From: a bacterium
Lineage (GTDB): Bacteria > Hydrogenedentota > Hydrogenedentia > Hydrogenedentiales > SLHB01
Assembly (NCBI GenBank): GCA_024231375.1
Contig: JAAEQP010000435.1
Span: 1-26,852 of the forward strand
Direction: 5' to 3'
DNA: 26,852 bases
Made by a program: the position numbers and the translations under genes. Of the stretch, positions 6,875 to 14,989 are shown one piece after another (the stretch's first letter is position 1; each line of letters starts with the position of its first letter). The notes beneath the pieces were generated by a model. It had not been told where the DNA came from. It ran no database searches and saw only the letters and a program-made list of their open reading frames with translations.

Positions 6875-9565
6875 ATGCGGACTTCGCGTGTTGTTCGATT
6901 GGGTTTGTGGCTGGTTGCGGCAAGTGCCTGTGCGATGGTCTGCCCATATGCGGAGGCGGCCGAGCACACGGTGACGTTCGGGTGCGACGGCAAGGAGGCG
7001 GAGGCGCCGTACCTCGTGGAGGCGCACCCCGACCGCATCAACTACACCATTCCGGACCAAGGGCCGTTCCGGTGGACCGAGCAAGGGTGGAGCGTGACGT
7101 ATCGGTTCCCGGCGCCGGGCGCCACGGCGGCGACGGCAATGCTCGATTGCGGCAACCGGTTCCTGTTCTCGATCTCCCCGGACGGCGTGACGTGGCAGGA
7201 GGCCCTTCGCGAAGCCAATCCCGTCAGCGGTCTACGGAACATCGGCGAACGCGTTGTCGATTTTGCACCCGTCCTGGGCGGCGACTGGGTGTACCTGAAA
7301 CTTGAACACGGACTGCCAGACCATTCCGGGTTCGGCGGATGCCTGTTCCGTGTCGCCTACACCCGTTCGGGCGTGGATCACACGGTCCCGCTGATCACGG
7401 CGGCACGCGTGGCGACTCCGCCGAAGGTGGACGGTGTCCTTGATGACCCCGCGTGGGAGGCCGCCCAGGATGCCGCACCGTTCTCCGTGCTCTCTTTGCT
7501 GCGGCCCGCGCGCCAACAAACGACCGGCCATGTGGCGTACGACGATCAGGCCCTGTACGTCGCGTTCAACTGTCGAGAGGCGCGCAAGGGCGCCATCATC
7601 TCCATCACCAGAGACCATGACGGCGACGTGTACCGCGACGCGGCGGCCGAGGTGTTCGTGTATCCGGCAGACAGCGACTATTACTGCCACTTGGCCGTCA
7701 ACAGCATCGGAACCCGCTTCGACGAGACGAACCGAAACGACAAGGTGACGTGGAACCCGGAATGGACGGCGAAGGTCGGCGAATCGGACGACGGGTGGAC
7801 CGTTGAGATGCGCATCCCCTTCGCGTCGCTCGGGGTGGATGCGCCACAACCCGGTGCGCGCTGGCGCTTGAACCTCTGCCGCGTAGGTACGTCGGACGCG
7901 GAACTGACGTCGTGGGCGCCGCTGGCGCATGGGTTCCACAAACCGGACCGCTTCGGGGAATTGCTGTTCGGCGCAGAGCCGGTAGCACGCCTCGCGGTTG
8001 TTCCGTCGGCCGCGTACGCGCCTGGCACCGTGGCTCTCGAATCATCGGTTGCATGCTCTTCGGAAGATGCACGCGTCGGCGTCGAGGTGCTGCCCGTGGA
8101 AGGGAATCCGACACAGACGACGCAGGATGCCCCGGATGGTGTTATCACGTTGGAAGCGCCATTAACCGACTACGGCAAAGGAATGATTGCCGCGTCGCTG
8201 AAGGACGCGGTCGGCCGGACCGTCCAGCGGGTGGTGTTGCCGTACGATGCCCCCGCGCCGCCGCCCGACCCCGTGCTGGTCCAGCTTCGACAACCGTACT
8301 ACACCGACGAACCGACCGTGGTGGCGGACGTGATCGTCCAGGCGAAAGCGACCGGGGTGCTGGCGACATTGCGGCAAGGCGATCGCGTCGTCCTAGAGCA
8401 GCGTCTCAAGGTGACACGGGACGCCCAGCGGGTTGAGTTTCCGCTGGCAGGACTGGCCGTGGGCGACTACGAACTGACCGTCGCGCTGGAAGGCGCGGAT
8501 CTACCCGAACCGGCCGAATGGACCGGCACGATTCACCGGCTGTCGCCCGACGTGACGCCGTCGCGCGTCGAGATCCGCGAGGGCGGAGTGTGTCATCTGA
8601 ACGGCGAACCATTCTTCCCCGTAATCTACTTCCTCGCGGGAGGGAGCGAGAAACTCGCGCGTGCAGGCAACACGGTGCTGAGCGGTGGCGAGGACCCGGA
8701 CGACTGCGCAGGCTTGCTCGACGGGGCCCACCAGCACGGGATGATGGCGATGCCGCATCTGTGCAATCTGCTTCGCGGCCGCAACAACTGGGACGGCATC
8801 CGCGCCACGGTATCGCGCAACAAGAACCATCCGGCGTTGCTGGCGTGGTACATCGGCGACGAGCCGGAGGGGCAGGGCGATGTGCCGGAGATCATGGAAA
8901 AGGCGTACGCCATCATTCGCGACATCGATCCGGACCATCCCATTGTGATCCTGAACAACACGCCAACGGTGTTCGCGGCCTATGCGAACGCGTACGACGT
9001 GCATATGCCCGACCCCTATCCGATTCCCGATTCACCGGTTACGCTTGTGTCGGAATGGATAGATATCTCGCGGCGGGCGGCAGGACCCGACAAGCCCACG
9101 TGGGCGTGCCTGCAGACCCACAACCTGGCCCACTACGGCAACCCCAACGGACGTTGGCCTACGCCGGATGAACTGCGGTGCATGATGTACTTGTCGCTCA
9201 CCCACGGCGCGCAGGGTCTGGGGTGGTGGTGCTACAACCATGCCAAGGACAGCGGCGACTGGGCGACGTACGAGGAGATGTACGACGAGGCGAAGACGCT
9301 TGCGCCGTTCATCTTGCCCGATGACGGTGGCGCGAAGGCGAACGCCGATGTGGAGACGCTTCATGTGTCGGCACACCGGTCTGGAGAACGGTGCCTGGTA
9401 CTCGTGGCGAATCCGGGTGAAGAGACGCACGCGCGCGTCAAGGTCTCGGGCTGCACGGGCACGAAGGCGCACGGGTTGTTTGGAGCCGGCGACGCCGTCG
9501 TGAAGGACGGCGCGTTCTCGGGTTCGGTACCTGCCATGGGCCGTGCGGCCTACGTGATCGAATAG
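6875..9565 (+). CDS. Secreted protein with CBM9-like domain and TIM-barrel glycosidase-like domain
   Basis: An 896-residue exported protein. A signal peptide covers about residues 1-29 (ends YAEAAE). Residues 30-170 form a beta-rich domain. Residues about 172-366 match the CBM9/DOMON-like carbohydrate-binding fold, with VDGVLDDPAW near 185-194 and a DDGWTVEMRIPF block near 305-316. Linker-type beta domains follow. From about 565 to 812 lies a clan GH-A-like barrel opening with NGEPFFPV and carrying AWYIGDEPE (657-665), where E663 is a candidate catalytic acid. It probably binds and attacks a polysaccharide, but the specificity and even catalysis are unproven. ATG 6875 was chosen for its AAAGGGGGA site and the signal peptide. 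An upstream open frame reaches 6620. Its barrel is related to that of the protein at 11454-13451. Confidence 0.85.
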   Translation: MRTSRVVRLGLWLVAASACAMVCPYAEAAEHTVTFGCDGKEAEAPYLVEAHPDRINYTIPDQGPFRWTEQGWSVTYRFPAPGATAATAMLDCGNRFLFSISPDGVTWQEALREANPVSGLRNIGERVVDFAPVLGGDWVYLKLEHGLPDHSGFGGCLFRVAYTRSGVDHTVPLITAARVATPPKVDGVLDDPAWEAAQDAAPFSVLSLLRPARQQTTGHVAYDDQALYVAFNCREARKGAIISITRDHDGDVYRDAAAEVFVYPADSDYYCHLAVNSIGTRFDETNRNDKVTWNPEWTAKVGESDDGWTVEMRIPFASLGVDAPQPGARWRLNLCRVGTSDAELTSWAPLAHGFHKPDRFGELLFGAEPVARLAVVPSAAYAPGTVALESSVACSSEDARVGVEVLPVEGNPTQTTQDAPDGVITLEAPLTDYGKGMIAASLKDAVGRTVQRVVLPYDAPAPPPDPVLVQLRQPYYTDEPTVVADVIVQAKATGVLATLRQGDRVVLEQRLKVTRDAQRVEFPLAGLAVGDYELTVALEGADLPEPAEWTGTIHRLSPDVTPSRVEIREGGVCHLNGEPFFPVIYFLAGGSEKLARAGNTVLSGGEDPDDCAGLLDGAHQHGMMAMPHLCNLLRGRNNWDGIRATVSRNKNHPALLAWYIGDEPEGQGDVPEIMEKAYAIIRDIDPDHPIVILNNTPTVFAAYANAYDVHMPDPYPIPDSPVTLVSEWIDISRRAAGPDKPTWACLQTHNLAHYGNPNGRWPTPDELRCMMYLSLTHGAQGLGWWCYNHAKDSGDWATYEEMYDEAKTLAPFILPDDGGAKANADVETLHVSAHRSGERCLVLVANPGEETHARVKVSGCTGTKAHGLFGAGDAVVKDGAFSGSVPAMGRAAYVIE

Positions 9566-9573
9566 CAGCCGTA

Positions 9574-10035
9574 TCAGACCGAGTTGGCGGTGTCGTCGAT
9601 GGACGCGACAATCACGCGTGCGCCTTCCTGGGCCACCACCTCGATGCAGGCGCCCTTGGCGACGAACTCGCCGCGCGTGACCACCTGCACCCGTTCCTCG
9701 TCGAGGACAGCGACCCCCGACGGCCGCAAGGCGCTCTGGGCCGTGCCGCGCGTGCCGACAGCGGCCTGAAACCCTCCGTGCGCGTGATATCCGGATTCGG
9801 CGGGCGCGGTGGCGGTGTGGATCATTTCTCTCGCGATCCGCGAATTGGGATTGCGGAGCGCCCGCACCAGAAAGGCATACAAGCCCGCCACAAAGCAGCA
9901 GAACGAGGCGATGGCGACCACCACGGCGATGCGGAATCCCTCAGGCGACAGAACCCCGTGCAGGATGACAAGGACTATCGCGGCGACGACGATGAACGCG
10001 ACCTTCGGAATCAGTATGTGCGGGTGATGGATCAC
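9574..10035 (-). CDS. NfeD-like membrane protein (short form)
   Basis: A 153-residue protein with two membrane segments (about 11-29 and 34-59) followed by a soluble domain at about 92-147. The soluble part has the NfeD OB-fold pattern: VGTRGTAQSALRPSG, a small-residue strand, then GEFVAKGACIEVV. Short NfeD proteins lack the serine protease part and usually work with stomatin/SPFH-type membrane proteins, though no such partner is seen here. GTG 10035 was preferred because GGGGAG lies 8 bases upstream. A TTG at 10041 would sit almost on top of that site. It starts 25 bases after the macrodomain stop and ends 8 bases from the convergent gene, so it is the last gene of an apparent three-gene operon. 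Confidence 0.75.
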   Translation of the reverse strand: MIHHPHILIPKVAFIVVAAIVLVILHGVLSPEGFRIAVVVAIASFCCFVAGLYAFLVRALRNPNSRIAREMIHTATAPAESGYHAHGGFQAAVGTRGTAQSALRPSGVAVLDEERVQVVTRGEFVAKGACIEVVAQEGARVIVASIDDTANSV

Positions 10036-10060
10036 GGACAACTCTCCCCAGTGTAGTCAC

Positions 10061-10588
10061 TCAGTCTTCCGACTCGGCGTCCAGCGCGTCCGCGAACACA
10101 TCGCGCACGTCCAGCGTGAAGAGCACGAACCGGATGCGCTCGATGGCCTCGCAGGTATCGAGGAACCCCGCCACCGTTTGCACGGCAATTCGGGCCGCCT
10201 CCGGGATCGGATACCCGTAGACGCCGCAACTGATGGCGGGAAACGCCGCCGTGCGGACGCCGTTCTCGACGGCCACCTCCAGGCTGCGGCGGTAGCAGCT
10301 CATCAGGAGTTCCGGTTCGCCGCGGGAACCGTCGCTGTAGACGGGGCCCACGGTATGGATCACGTGCCGCGCGGGAAGGTTGCCGCCTGAGGTGATCTTT
10401 GCATCGCCGGTGGCACACCCATTCAGTTTGCGACAGTCTTCGAGGATGGCGGGTCCGCCCGCGCGATGAATCGCCCCATCGACCCCCCCGCCGCCGAGCA
10501 AGGTCGAATTGGCGGCATTGACGACCGCGTCCGAATCGTCCTTGGTGATGTCACCCTGGAGAATCTCGATCCGATCCACGCCAGCCAT
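10061..10588 (-). CDS. Macrodomain protein, likely O-acetyl-ADP-ribose deacetylase
   Basis: A 175-residue single macrodomain. Visible signature parts are QGDIT (11-15), VVNAANSTLLGGGGVDGAI (22-40) with N24, N27 and D37, and PAISCGVYGYP (117-127), which lines the ADP-ribose pyrophosphate. These match the MacroD/YmdB-type class that removes O-acetyl or ADP-ribosyl groups. The length is normal for a stand-alone bacterial macrodomain and there is no signal peptide, so it is cytoplasmic. ATG 10588 has GGGGAGGG about 8 bases upstream. An open frame extends to 10780 but runs into the PilZ gene. It lies between the PilZ gene (41-base gap) and the NfeD-like gene (25-base gap), consistent with one transcript. 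Confidence 0.9.
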   Translation of the reverse strand: MAGVDRIEILQGDITKDDSDAVVNAANSTLLGGGGVDGAIHRAGGPAILEDCRKLNGCATGDAKITSGGNLPARHVIHTVGPVYSDGSRGEPELLMSCYRRSLEVAVENGVRTAAFPAISCGVYGYPIPEAARIAVQTVAGFLDTCEAIERIRFVLFTLDVRDVFADALDAESED

Positions 10589-10628
10589 AGCGGTACCCTC
10601 CCCATTCGCCCCGAACCGCGAGTCCGCG

Positions 10629-11012
10629 CTAGGGCGTCCGCTTGATGCCCAGACTGGAATCCAACTCCGATTCGACCCGGTCGGAATCGGGCGCGTTGTA
10701 CAGCACCAGCCTTCGGAGATGATCGACGCTGTCCGCGTCGATCTCGGTGAACTCCAGCGCCATGCCCGGCGTCTCGACACGCTTCACCTGCCCGCGCCCC
10801 TCCACGCGCACCGTCTCCTCTCCGCCGCGCAGAATGAGCCGAATGTCGCAGAACGCACCCACCGGGTAGGGTTCGTCGCAGACCACAAGCACACCGTTCA
10901 TGCTCAGATCGTCGATGGTGCCATGGATCTCCGAGCGCCCCTCGGAAGCAACCTCGGCCGCGATGTGGACCTCGACGCGCGTGAAGTCTCGATGGTCTTC
11001 CTGATTCGTCAT
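10629..11012 (-). CDS. PilZ domain protein
   Basis: A 127-residue protein, essentially one PilZ domain. The cyclic-di-GMP-binding signature is complete: RxxxR at R8-R12, and D35-L-S37-M-N-G40 matching D/NxSxxG. PilZ proteins act as cyclic-di-GMP receptors that change motility, secretion or gene expression through a partner. Here there is no attached output domain, so it would signal through protein contacts. ATG 11012 was chosen for GAGGGG 6 bases upstream. The longer frame to 11054 would start upstream of the likely transcription start. It is the first gene of the PilZ-macrodomain-NfeD set, with an extended -10 element 40 bases upstream and repeat copy B just beyond that. Confidence 0.88.
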   Translation of the reverse strand: MTNQEDHRDFTRVEVHIAAEVASEGRSEIHGTIDDLSMNGVLVVCDEPYPVGAFCDIRLILRGGEETVRVEGRGQVKRVETPGMALEFTEIDADSVDHLRRLVLYNAPDSDRVESELDSSLGIKRTP

Positions 11013-11052
11013 GGACCGCCCCTCGCTGTTCGTCGATTGCGCCAGTGGGGCC

Positions 11053-11061
11053 ATTATAGCA
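11053..11061 (-). promoter_or_regulatory. Extended -10 promoter (TGCTATAAT) for the PilZ operon
   Basis: On the minus strand TGCTATAAT is a consensus extended -10 element located 40 bases before the PilZ ATG. The position of a -35 box (about 11076-11081) falls at the left end of the adjacent repeat and reads TCCCAG, far from TTGACA, so activity would rest on the TGn extension. The identical 9-mer occurs upstream of the chemoreceptor gene. Confidence 0.5.
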
Positions 11062-11077
11062 CTGTTTCAGAATGCCT

Positions 11078-11394
11078 GGGACAGTGGCGCTGTTGAAAAT
11101 GTTATGTGCGCGCGAGAATAGAAGCGACAAACGGGGACTGCCAAGCTCTTGCGTCCCATTATTGCGCTTCTCAGGGCAACAATGGGTGGCTGTCCCCAGG
11201 CTATCGCGGGCTACGCGTCGTTGACTGCCACCTATTCACGCTTCGGTCGGCGGCAGTCCGGCCCCTCGTCTGTCCCTGGCTTCTTTCGCGGGCTTCGCGG
11301 GTGGTTCGCCCCTTTTCAACAGCTCCGCTGTCCCCCCGCTGATCGCGGGCTACGCGCCAGGGTCGAGACCCTTTTCGACGACCTCGTTGCCCCG
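11078..11394. repeat. Mosaic palindromic repeat, copy B, MITE-like with terminal inverted repeats
   Basis: The 257-base core 11078-11334 is bounded by 22-base inverted repeats. The left end reads GGGACAGTGG...TGTTGAAAA (11078-11099) and the right end is its inverse at 11313-11334, with about 2 mismatches. Inside, 11120-11219 matches 4881-4980 of copy A, including the hairpin at 11155-11186. A tail at 11335-11394 is a second, diverged version of the segment following that hairpin (GATCGCGGGCTACGCG...). The few bases just outside the left end (ATGCCT) also continue the inverse of copy A's right end, AGGCAT. The 441-base gap 11013-11453 between the PilZ gene and the upstream gene consists of this repeat plus the PilZ promoter. 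No real coding frame is seen. Confidence 0.72.
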
Positions 11395-11453
11395 CTATCC
11401 GCCCCCCCGCTGTGCGGATAACGTAATGCCCTGGCGCGGAACGCAGGGCTTCG

Positions 11454-13451
11454 TCAGAACCCTGTGAACCGGTACACGCGCACTTCCAGCGGCGCGAACG
11501 ACAGCACCAGCCGCGTCTGAGGCACCGGCGCGATCTCCTCACCAGTGTCCAGCCGTTCGATGGTGGACGGTTTGGATGGAAACTCGATTGCGCCGCGTAC
11601 AGTCTTCTCGAGACTGTTCACAACAAACAGATACGTCGCCTTGCCCTCCCGCTGGACGCGGGCATGCAACCCGGGCGTCTCGGACACGGCAACAGCGGGC
11701 GCGGGCTCGGTCGAAAGCAACACGGGGATGTACTCGCCCACTTCCGCGGCCACGGCACGCACGTCGTTCCATCGCGCCTCGAAAGGCGCGGCGGGGTCGC
11801 GTTTCAAGTCGAACCAGCTGTAGAGGACGATGCCGTTCGCGCCTTCGGCAATGCACTGCCACGTCATGGATCGCATCTCTTTGTACGTGGGCGGTCGGAA
11901 TGCGTCTCTGTCCTTCTCCTCGTAGATGCCCAGATTGTGGGCTTGGGGCACCTGCCACACCGCGCGCAGACCGCGCACTCCGTCCACCGTCTTGCGGGTC
12001 CATTCCGCGGCCCTGGAAGGGGCCGCCCGGTTGATGGGATAGGGGTCCGTGCCGATGATGTCGTAGGACGGCAAGTAGGCGGCCACTTCGTCCACCTGCC
12101 ACAGGACGACCCACGTCGGATGGTCCGGGTCGAGCTCCTCAAGCCACGCTCGGTGCGCGGTCAAGCGGGGCAGCATGCCCAAGGGCAATTCGTCGTTGAT
12201 GTACCACGCCAACAGGGCCGGGTGGTCGCGGAACCGCCGGATGCATTCTGCCATGAAGGGCCGTTCGTCGGCTTCCCGTTCGATCCCTTCACTCGCCCAG
12301 CGTGACCCGGCGTAGCAGTCCTTCAACGAGTAGATGACCTTCAAGTCACGCGCCGCGGCCCAGCCCATCTGGTCCTTGTTCGGCATACGGTAGGGCATGA
12401 GGCAGTTGAACGCGCTGTCCGCGAACACGTCCAGATCGGCTTCCGTGACGTCCATCCAGTACATGCCCAAGGGGAAGAAGGGTTCTCCGTCCACGATAAG
12501 CCGGTTGTGCCGGTCGACGGACACCTTGCGGGCCACGCCTTTGGGAAGCTGGGTGAACGTGTGATCCGCCGTGTCGAGGGTGTCGCCAGTCGTGGTGTCG
12601 ACGAGGGTCAGTTCGACGGTGTAGCGGCCAGCGGGAAGCGGTTGCGTGCGGGCCTTGGGATCGCGCGCGGGGATGCGGATGGTGGCTTGCCCCCCGGCCA
12701 GGTCAAGGACCGACCCTTCCGCGAGCACAGCGCTTCGCTTCTCGGGCCGCAACTGCCAGCGGACGGCGCACCGTTCGGGACCGAAGGCATAGTCGGTGAG
12801 GTTCAGGTCCGCGCGGATGCGGACCGTGCCAGGGCCGGTGCCCGGCAATTCCCCCCGATAGCGCGGATAATCCATGATGGTCTGCAACGGGTCTTCGCGG
12901 ACGAGAAGGAGACGCGCTTCATCCCACCACGCGGACCCGGTCATGCCCTTGCGCAGGTAGCAGCAGAACCGGCATTGGACGGCCCCGTCCGGGATACGCG
13001 GTGTCACGCCCTGGAGCTTGGTCCACCCCGTGCTGCCCTTCACGCCGGTGGGGTACCGTCCGCCGAGGTACCCGCCGTCCTTGTCGTACCATTCCATGCA
13101 CACCGACGCGCCTGTGTCGTCGCCAGTCACGTCCTTGGCGCGCACGGTAACGCCGAACAGGTAGATGCGGCCTGGTTGAAGCGTCACGTTCTGGGTACAC
13201 AACACATAGGCAGCGGGATCGTCATTGGCGTAGGCGAGGGAAGCCGCGCCTCGGCGGCGGATGGCGGTGCTTTGTTGGTAGACGGCGGCGTTGCCGGCCC
13301 ACGCTTCGGGAACGCCCGAATCGCTGGGCGCCTCGAACCCGCCATTGCTAAGCAGGTTGTCGCCCAAGGTCTGGAACGGGTTTGCATCTTCCGCGGCCGC
13401 CGCGGCCATCGCGCCGACCAGAAGCAGCAGCATCGCGAAGCCTTTACGCAT
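11454..13451 (-). CDS. Secreted TIM-barrel glycosidase-like protein with N-terminal carbohydrate-binding-like domain
   Basis: A 665-residue exported protein. A signal peptide occupies about 1-20. Residues 31-185 look like a CenC-type jelly roll (NGGFEAP at 36-42, AWWDEARL near 174-181). A beta domain at about 205-302 follows. The barrel at about 315-580 opens with DGEPFFPLGMYW and contains AWYINDE (415-421), where E421 is a candidate catalytic acid, and TDPYPINR. The last 80 residues form a beta sandwich. It resembles the barrel of the 6875-9565 protein (shared GEPFFP, HPALLAWYI and DPDHP blocks) but has different N-terminal domains. ATG 13451 was chosen for GGGGAG 8 bases upstream and the signal peptide. 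Its target sugar cannot be told. Confidence 0.84.
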   Translation of the reverse strand: MRKGFAMLLLLVGAMAAAAAEDANPFQTLGDNLLSNGGFEAPSDSGVPEAWAGNAAVYQQSTAIRRRGAASLAYANDDPAAYVLCTQNVTLQPGRIYLFGVTVRAKDVTGDDTGASVCMEWYDKDGGYLGGRYPTGVKGSTGWTKLQGVTPRIPDGAVQCRFCCYLRKGMTGSAWWDEARLLLVREDPLQTIMDYPRYRGELPGTGPGTVRIRADLNLTDYAFGPERCAVRWQLRPEKRSAVLAEGSVLDLAGGQATIRIPARDPKARTQPLPAGRYTVELTLVDTTTGDTLDTADHTFTQLPKGVARKVSVDRHNRLIVDGEPFFPLGMYWMDVTEADLDVFADSAFNCLMPYRMPNKDQMGWAAARDLKVIYSLKDCYAGSRWASEGIEREADERPFMAECIRRFRDHPALLAWYINDELPLGMLPRLTAHRAWLEELDPDHPTWVVLWQVDEVAAYLPSYDIIGTDPYPINRAAPSRAAEWTRKTVDGVRGLRAVWQVPQAHNLGIYEEKDRDAFRPPTYKEMRSMTWQCIAEGANGIVLYSWFDLKRDPAAPFEARWNDVRAVAAEVGEYIPVLLSTEPAPAVAVSETPGLHARVQREGKATYLFVVNSLEKTVRGAIEFPSKPSTIERLDTGEEIAPVPQTRLVLSFAPLEVRVYRFTGF

Positions 13452-13517
13452 GAATCGTTCTCCCCTCGCCCCGACGGCGCCTACCCGCACCCACACTCCA
13501 TAGGACAGCACGACGCC

Positions 13518-13526
13518 ATGGTAGCA
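13518..13526 (-). promoter_or_regulatory. Weak extended -10 candidate (TGCTACCAT) for the gene at 11454-13451
   Basis: A TGn-TAnnnT match lies 66 bases before the chosen start on the minus strand. The hexamer is only moderately like TATAAT and no -35 box is seen. The surrounding 263-base gap 13452-13714 shows nothing else recognisable. Confidence 0.25.
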
Positions 13527-13714
13527 CGGTCCAATCAGTGGCGCCAGAACGGACACGGGGAGTGGAGACGGTCGAGGCGTGATCTACGGATCGCGTCCGT
13601 GGCGCGGTCTGAGACCACGCCACAACGGAGCGGCCGCAAGATCCCTCGCCCTGTCCTTCGCCGGGAAAGGACGCCTATCGCGTGGAATCCGGGGAATCGT
13701 GAGGGCCCGCGTCC

Positions 13715-14683
13715 CTACCGGGTGTAGGACGGTCCATAGTGATGGACGATGGCCGTCATGATGTCTGAGGGAGCCGAGACGATGGGATCGACAGCTGCGC
13801 CGCTGGCCAATTCCACGTCTTCGATGGCGATAAGGTCCAAAGGGTTGGCCATGGCCAGTTCCAGGTTCCCTTTCGCCAACCGGACCGGCATGCACTCGTG
13901 CTGGACCGCCAAGCGGCGGGTGATTGACGCCAGGGCGCTCTCCTCCGGCTCCATGGTCTCCAGTTCGAGGAACTGAAGGCCCAACTGCAACGCGATTAGC
14001 CGGGCAACAACCACGTCCGACGCGAACCCTTTCTCGATGAGGATGGCGCCCAGCCGGCGTTGGGGGCTTTCGTGCTGGACGGTGAGGGCTTCGTCCAATT
14101 GCCGTTGGGTGAGCACCCCGGCGCTCACCAGCACCTCGCCCATCCGACGCCGCCTTCCGTAATCGTCGAACGCCTTCAGCGAGGGCACCGCAGGCGCCTC
14201 CGAAGGGGCCAGGGAGGACGCGTCCCGCGCGTCGGCGCCTTCCCGCAACGCGTGGACCTCGCGCCCAATCTGCTCCAGCTCCGACCGCACCTCGTCGCGT
14301 TCCCGCAAGGCGTCGGCCAGTTCCTGCGCCAGTTCCGACGCCCGCATGGCCTCCTTGCCGTCGACCCCGGGGTCGATCCCGGGCAGCGTGCCTTGGCGCG
14401 CATCCAGGAGCGACCGCACTTCCTGCCGAAGCGCCGCCACGGTGTCCTCCAGCCGGTCCACGCGTCCTGCCATGGCCTGCGAGGTCTCCGATTCCTGAAC
14501 CAACAACCCATGCACGGCTGCCAGACCGTCCTTCACACCGCCCATGAACTCGGCCACTGCCTGGCCCATATCAGCCCGATCCGGCTCAGGGCCGGACGGT
14601 GCAGCCGCGCCGCCCAGTTCGTTCGTCCACGCCTCGACGGCCGTTTCGAGCTTCTTCAGGACCTTGTCCATCTCACTGCTCAT
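13715..14683 (-). CDS. Stand-alone MshEN (GspE/PilB N-terminal) domain protein with coiled coil
   Basis: A 322-residue cytoplasmic protein. Residues about 1-100 are helical and charged. Residues 115-150 are rich in E, R and L and are probably a coiled coil. From 177 to the end lies an MshEN domain, the N-terminal domain of type II secretion and type IV pilus ATPases. It holds two 24-residue cyclic-di-GMP motifs: R180-M-G ... L185-V ... G189 ... L196 ... L200 ... Q203, then R210-L-G ... L215 ... G219 ... V226 ... I230 ... Q233, six residues apart. No ATPase domain follows, so it is a free receptor rather than a motor. ATG 14683 was chosen because the protein-like sequence begins there. Its GGAGG is 13 bases upstream, so ATG 14671 is possible. 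It lies downstream of flgK on the same strand, separated by 306 bases. Confidence 0.82.
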   Translation of the reverse strand: MSSEMDKVLKKLETAVEAWTNELGGAAAPSGPEPDRADMGQAVAEFMGGVKDGLAAVHGLLVQESETSQAMAGRVDRLEDTVAALRQEVRSLLDARQGTLPGIDPGVDGKEAMRASELAQELADALRERDEVRSELEQIGREVHALREGADARDASSLAPSEAPAVPSLKAFDDYGRRRRMGEVLVSAGVLTQRQLDEALTVQHESPQRRLGAILIEKGFASDVVVARLIALQLGLQFLELETMEPEESALASITRRLAVQHECMPVRLAKGNLELAMANPLDLIAIEDVELASGAAVDPIVSAPSDIMTAIVHHYGPSYTR

Positions 14684-14789
14684 AGCGACACCAATGCCTC
14701 CAAGCTTCAGTTCGGTCCAACTCGGTGCAACACGGGGGTCTGGGAGGTTCCGGGCGCCCAAAACGCGGGAATTCCTCCCTCTACGCTTA

Positions 14790-14798
14790 AGAATAGCA
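14790..14798 (-). promoter_or_regulatory. Extended -10 candidate (TGCTATTCT) for the MshEN gene
   Basis: On the minus strand TGCTATTCT lies 106 bases before the MshEN start. It differs at two positions from the TGCTATAAT seen before the PilZ and chemoreceptor genes. No -35 is evident. The rest of the 306-base gap 14684-14989 shows no gene. Confidence 0.35.
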
Positions 14799-14989
14799 TA
14801 GAATGGCTCTGGCCGCCCCAATATTGAGCAGGGGGTGGCAGGGCACAAGAGGCGACGGATTCGATCCTGGGTGATGTGTGTGGGCGGTCGGGCCGGGGTC
14901 GGGCGGGCTCAATGCTCCCGAGTTTCGGAATCGGACACAATGCAGGGGCTGGCAGGTGCGTGTACGAGGACCCGCAAGGCCGCAGCTTG

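Noticed and set aside
12507..13727. A 406-codon plus-strand open frame
   Set aside because: It lies antisense to the secreted TIM-barrel gene, which has a signal peptide, ribosome binding site and clear domains.
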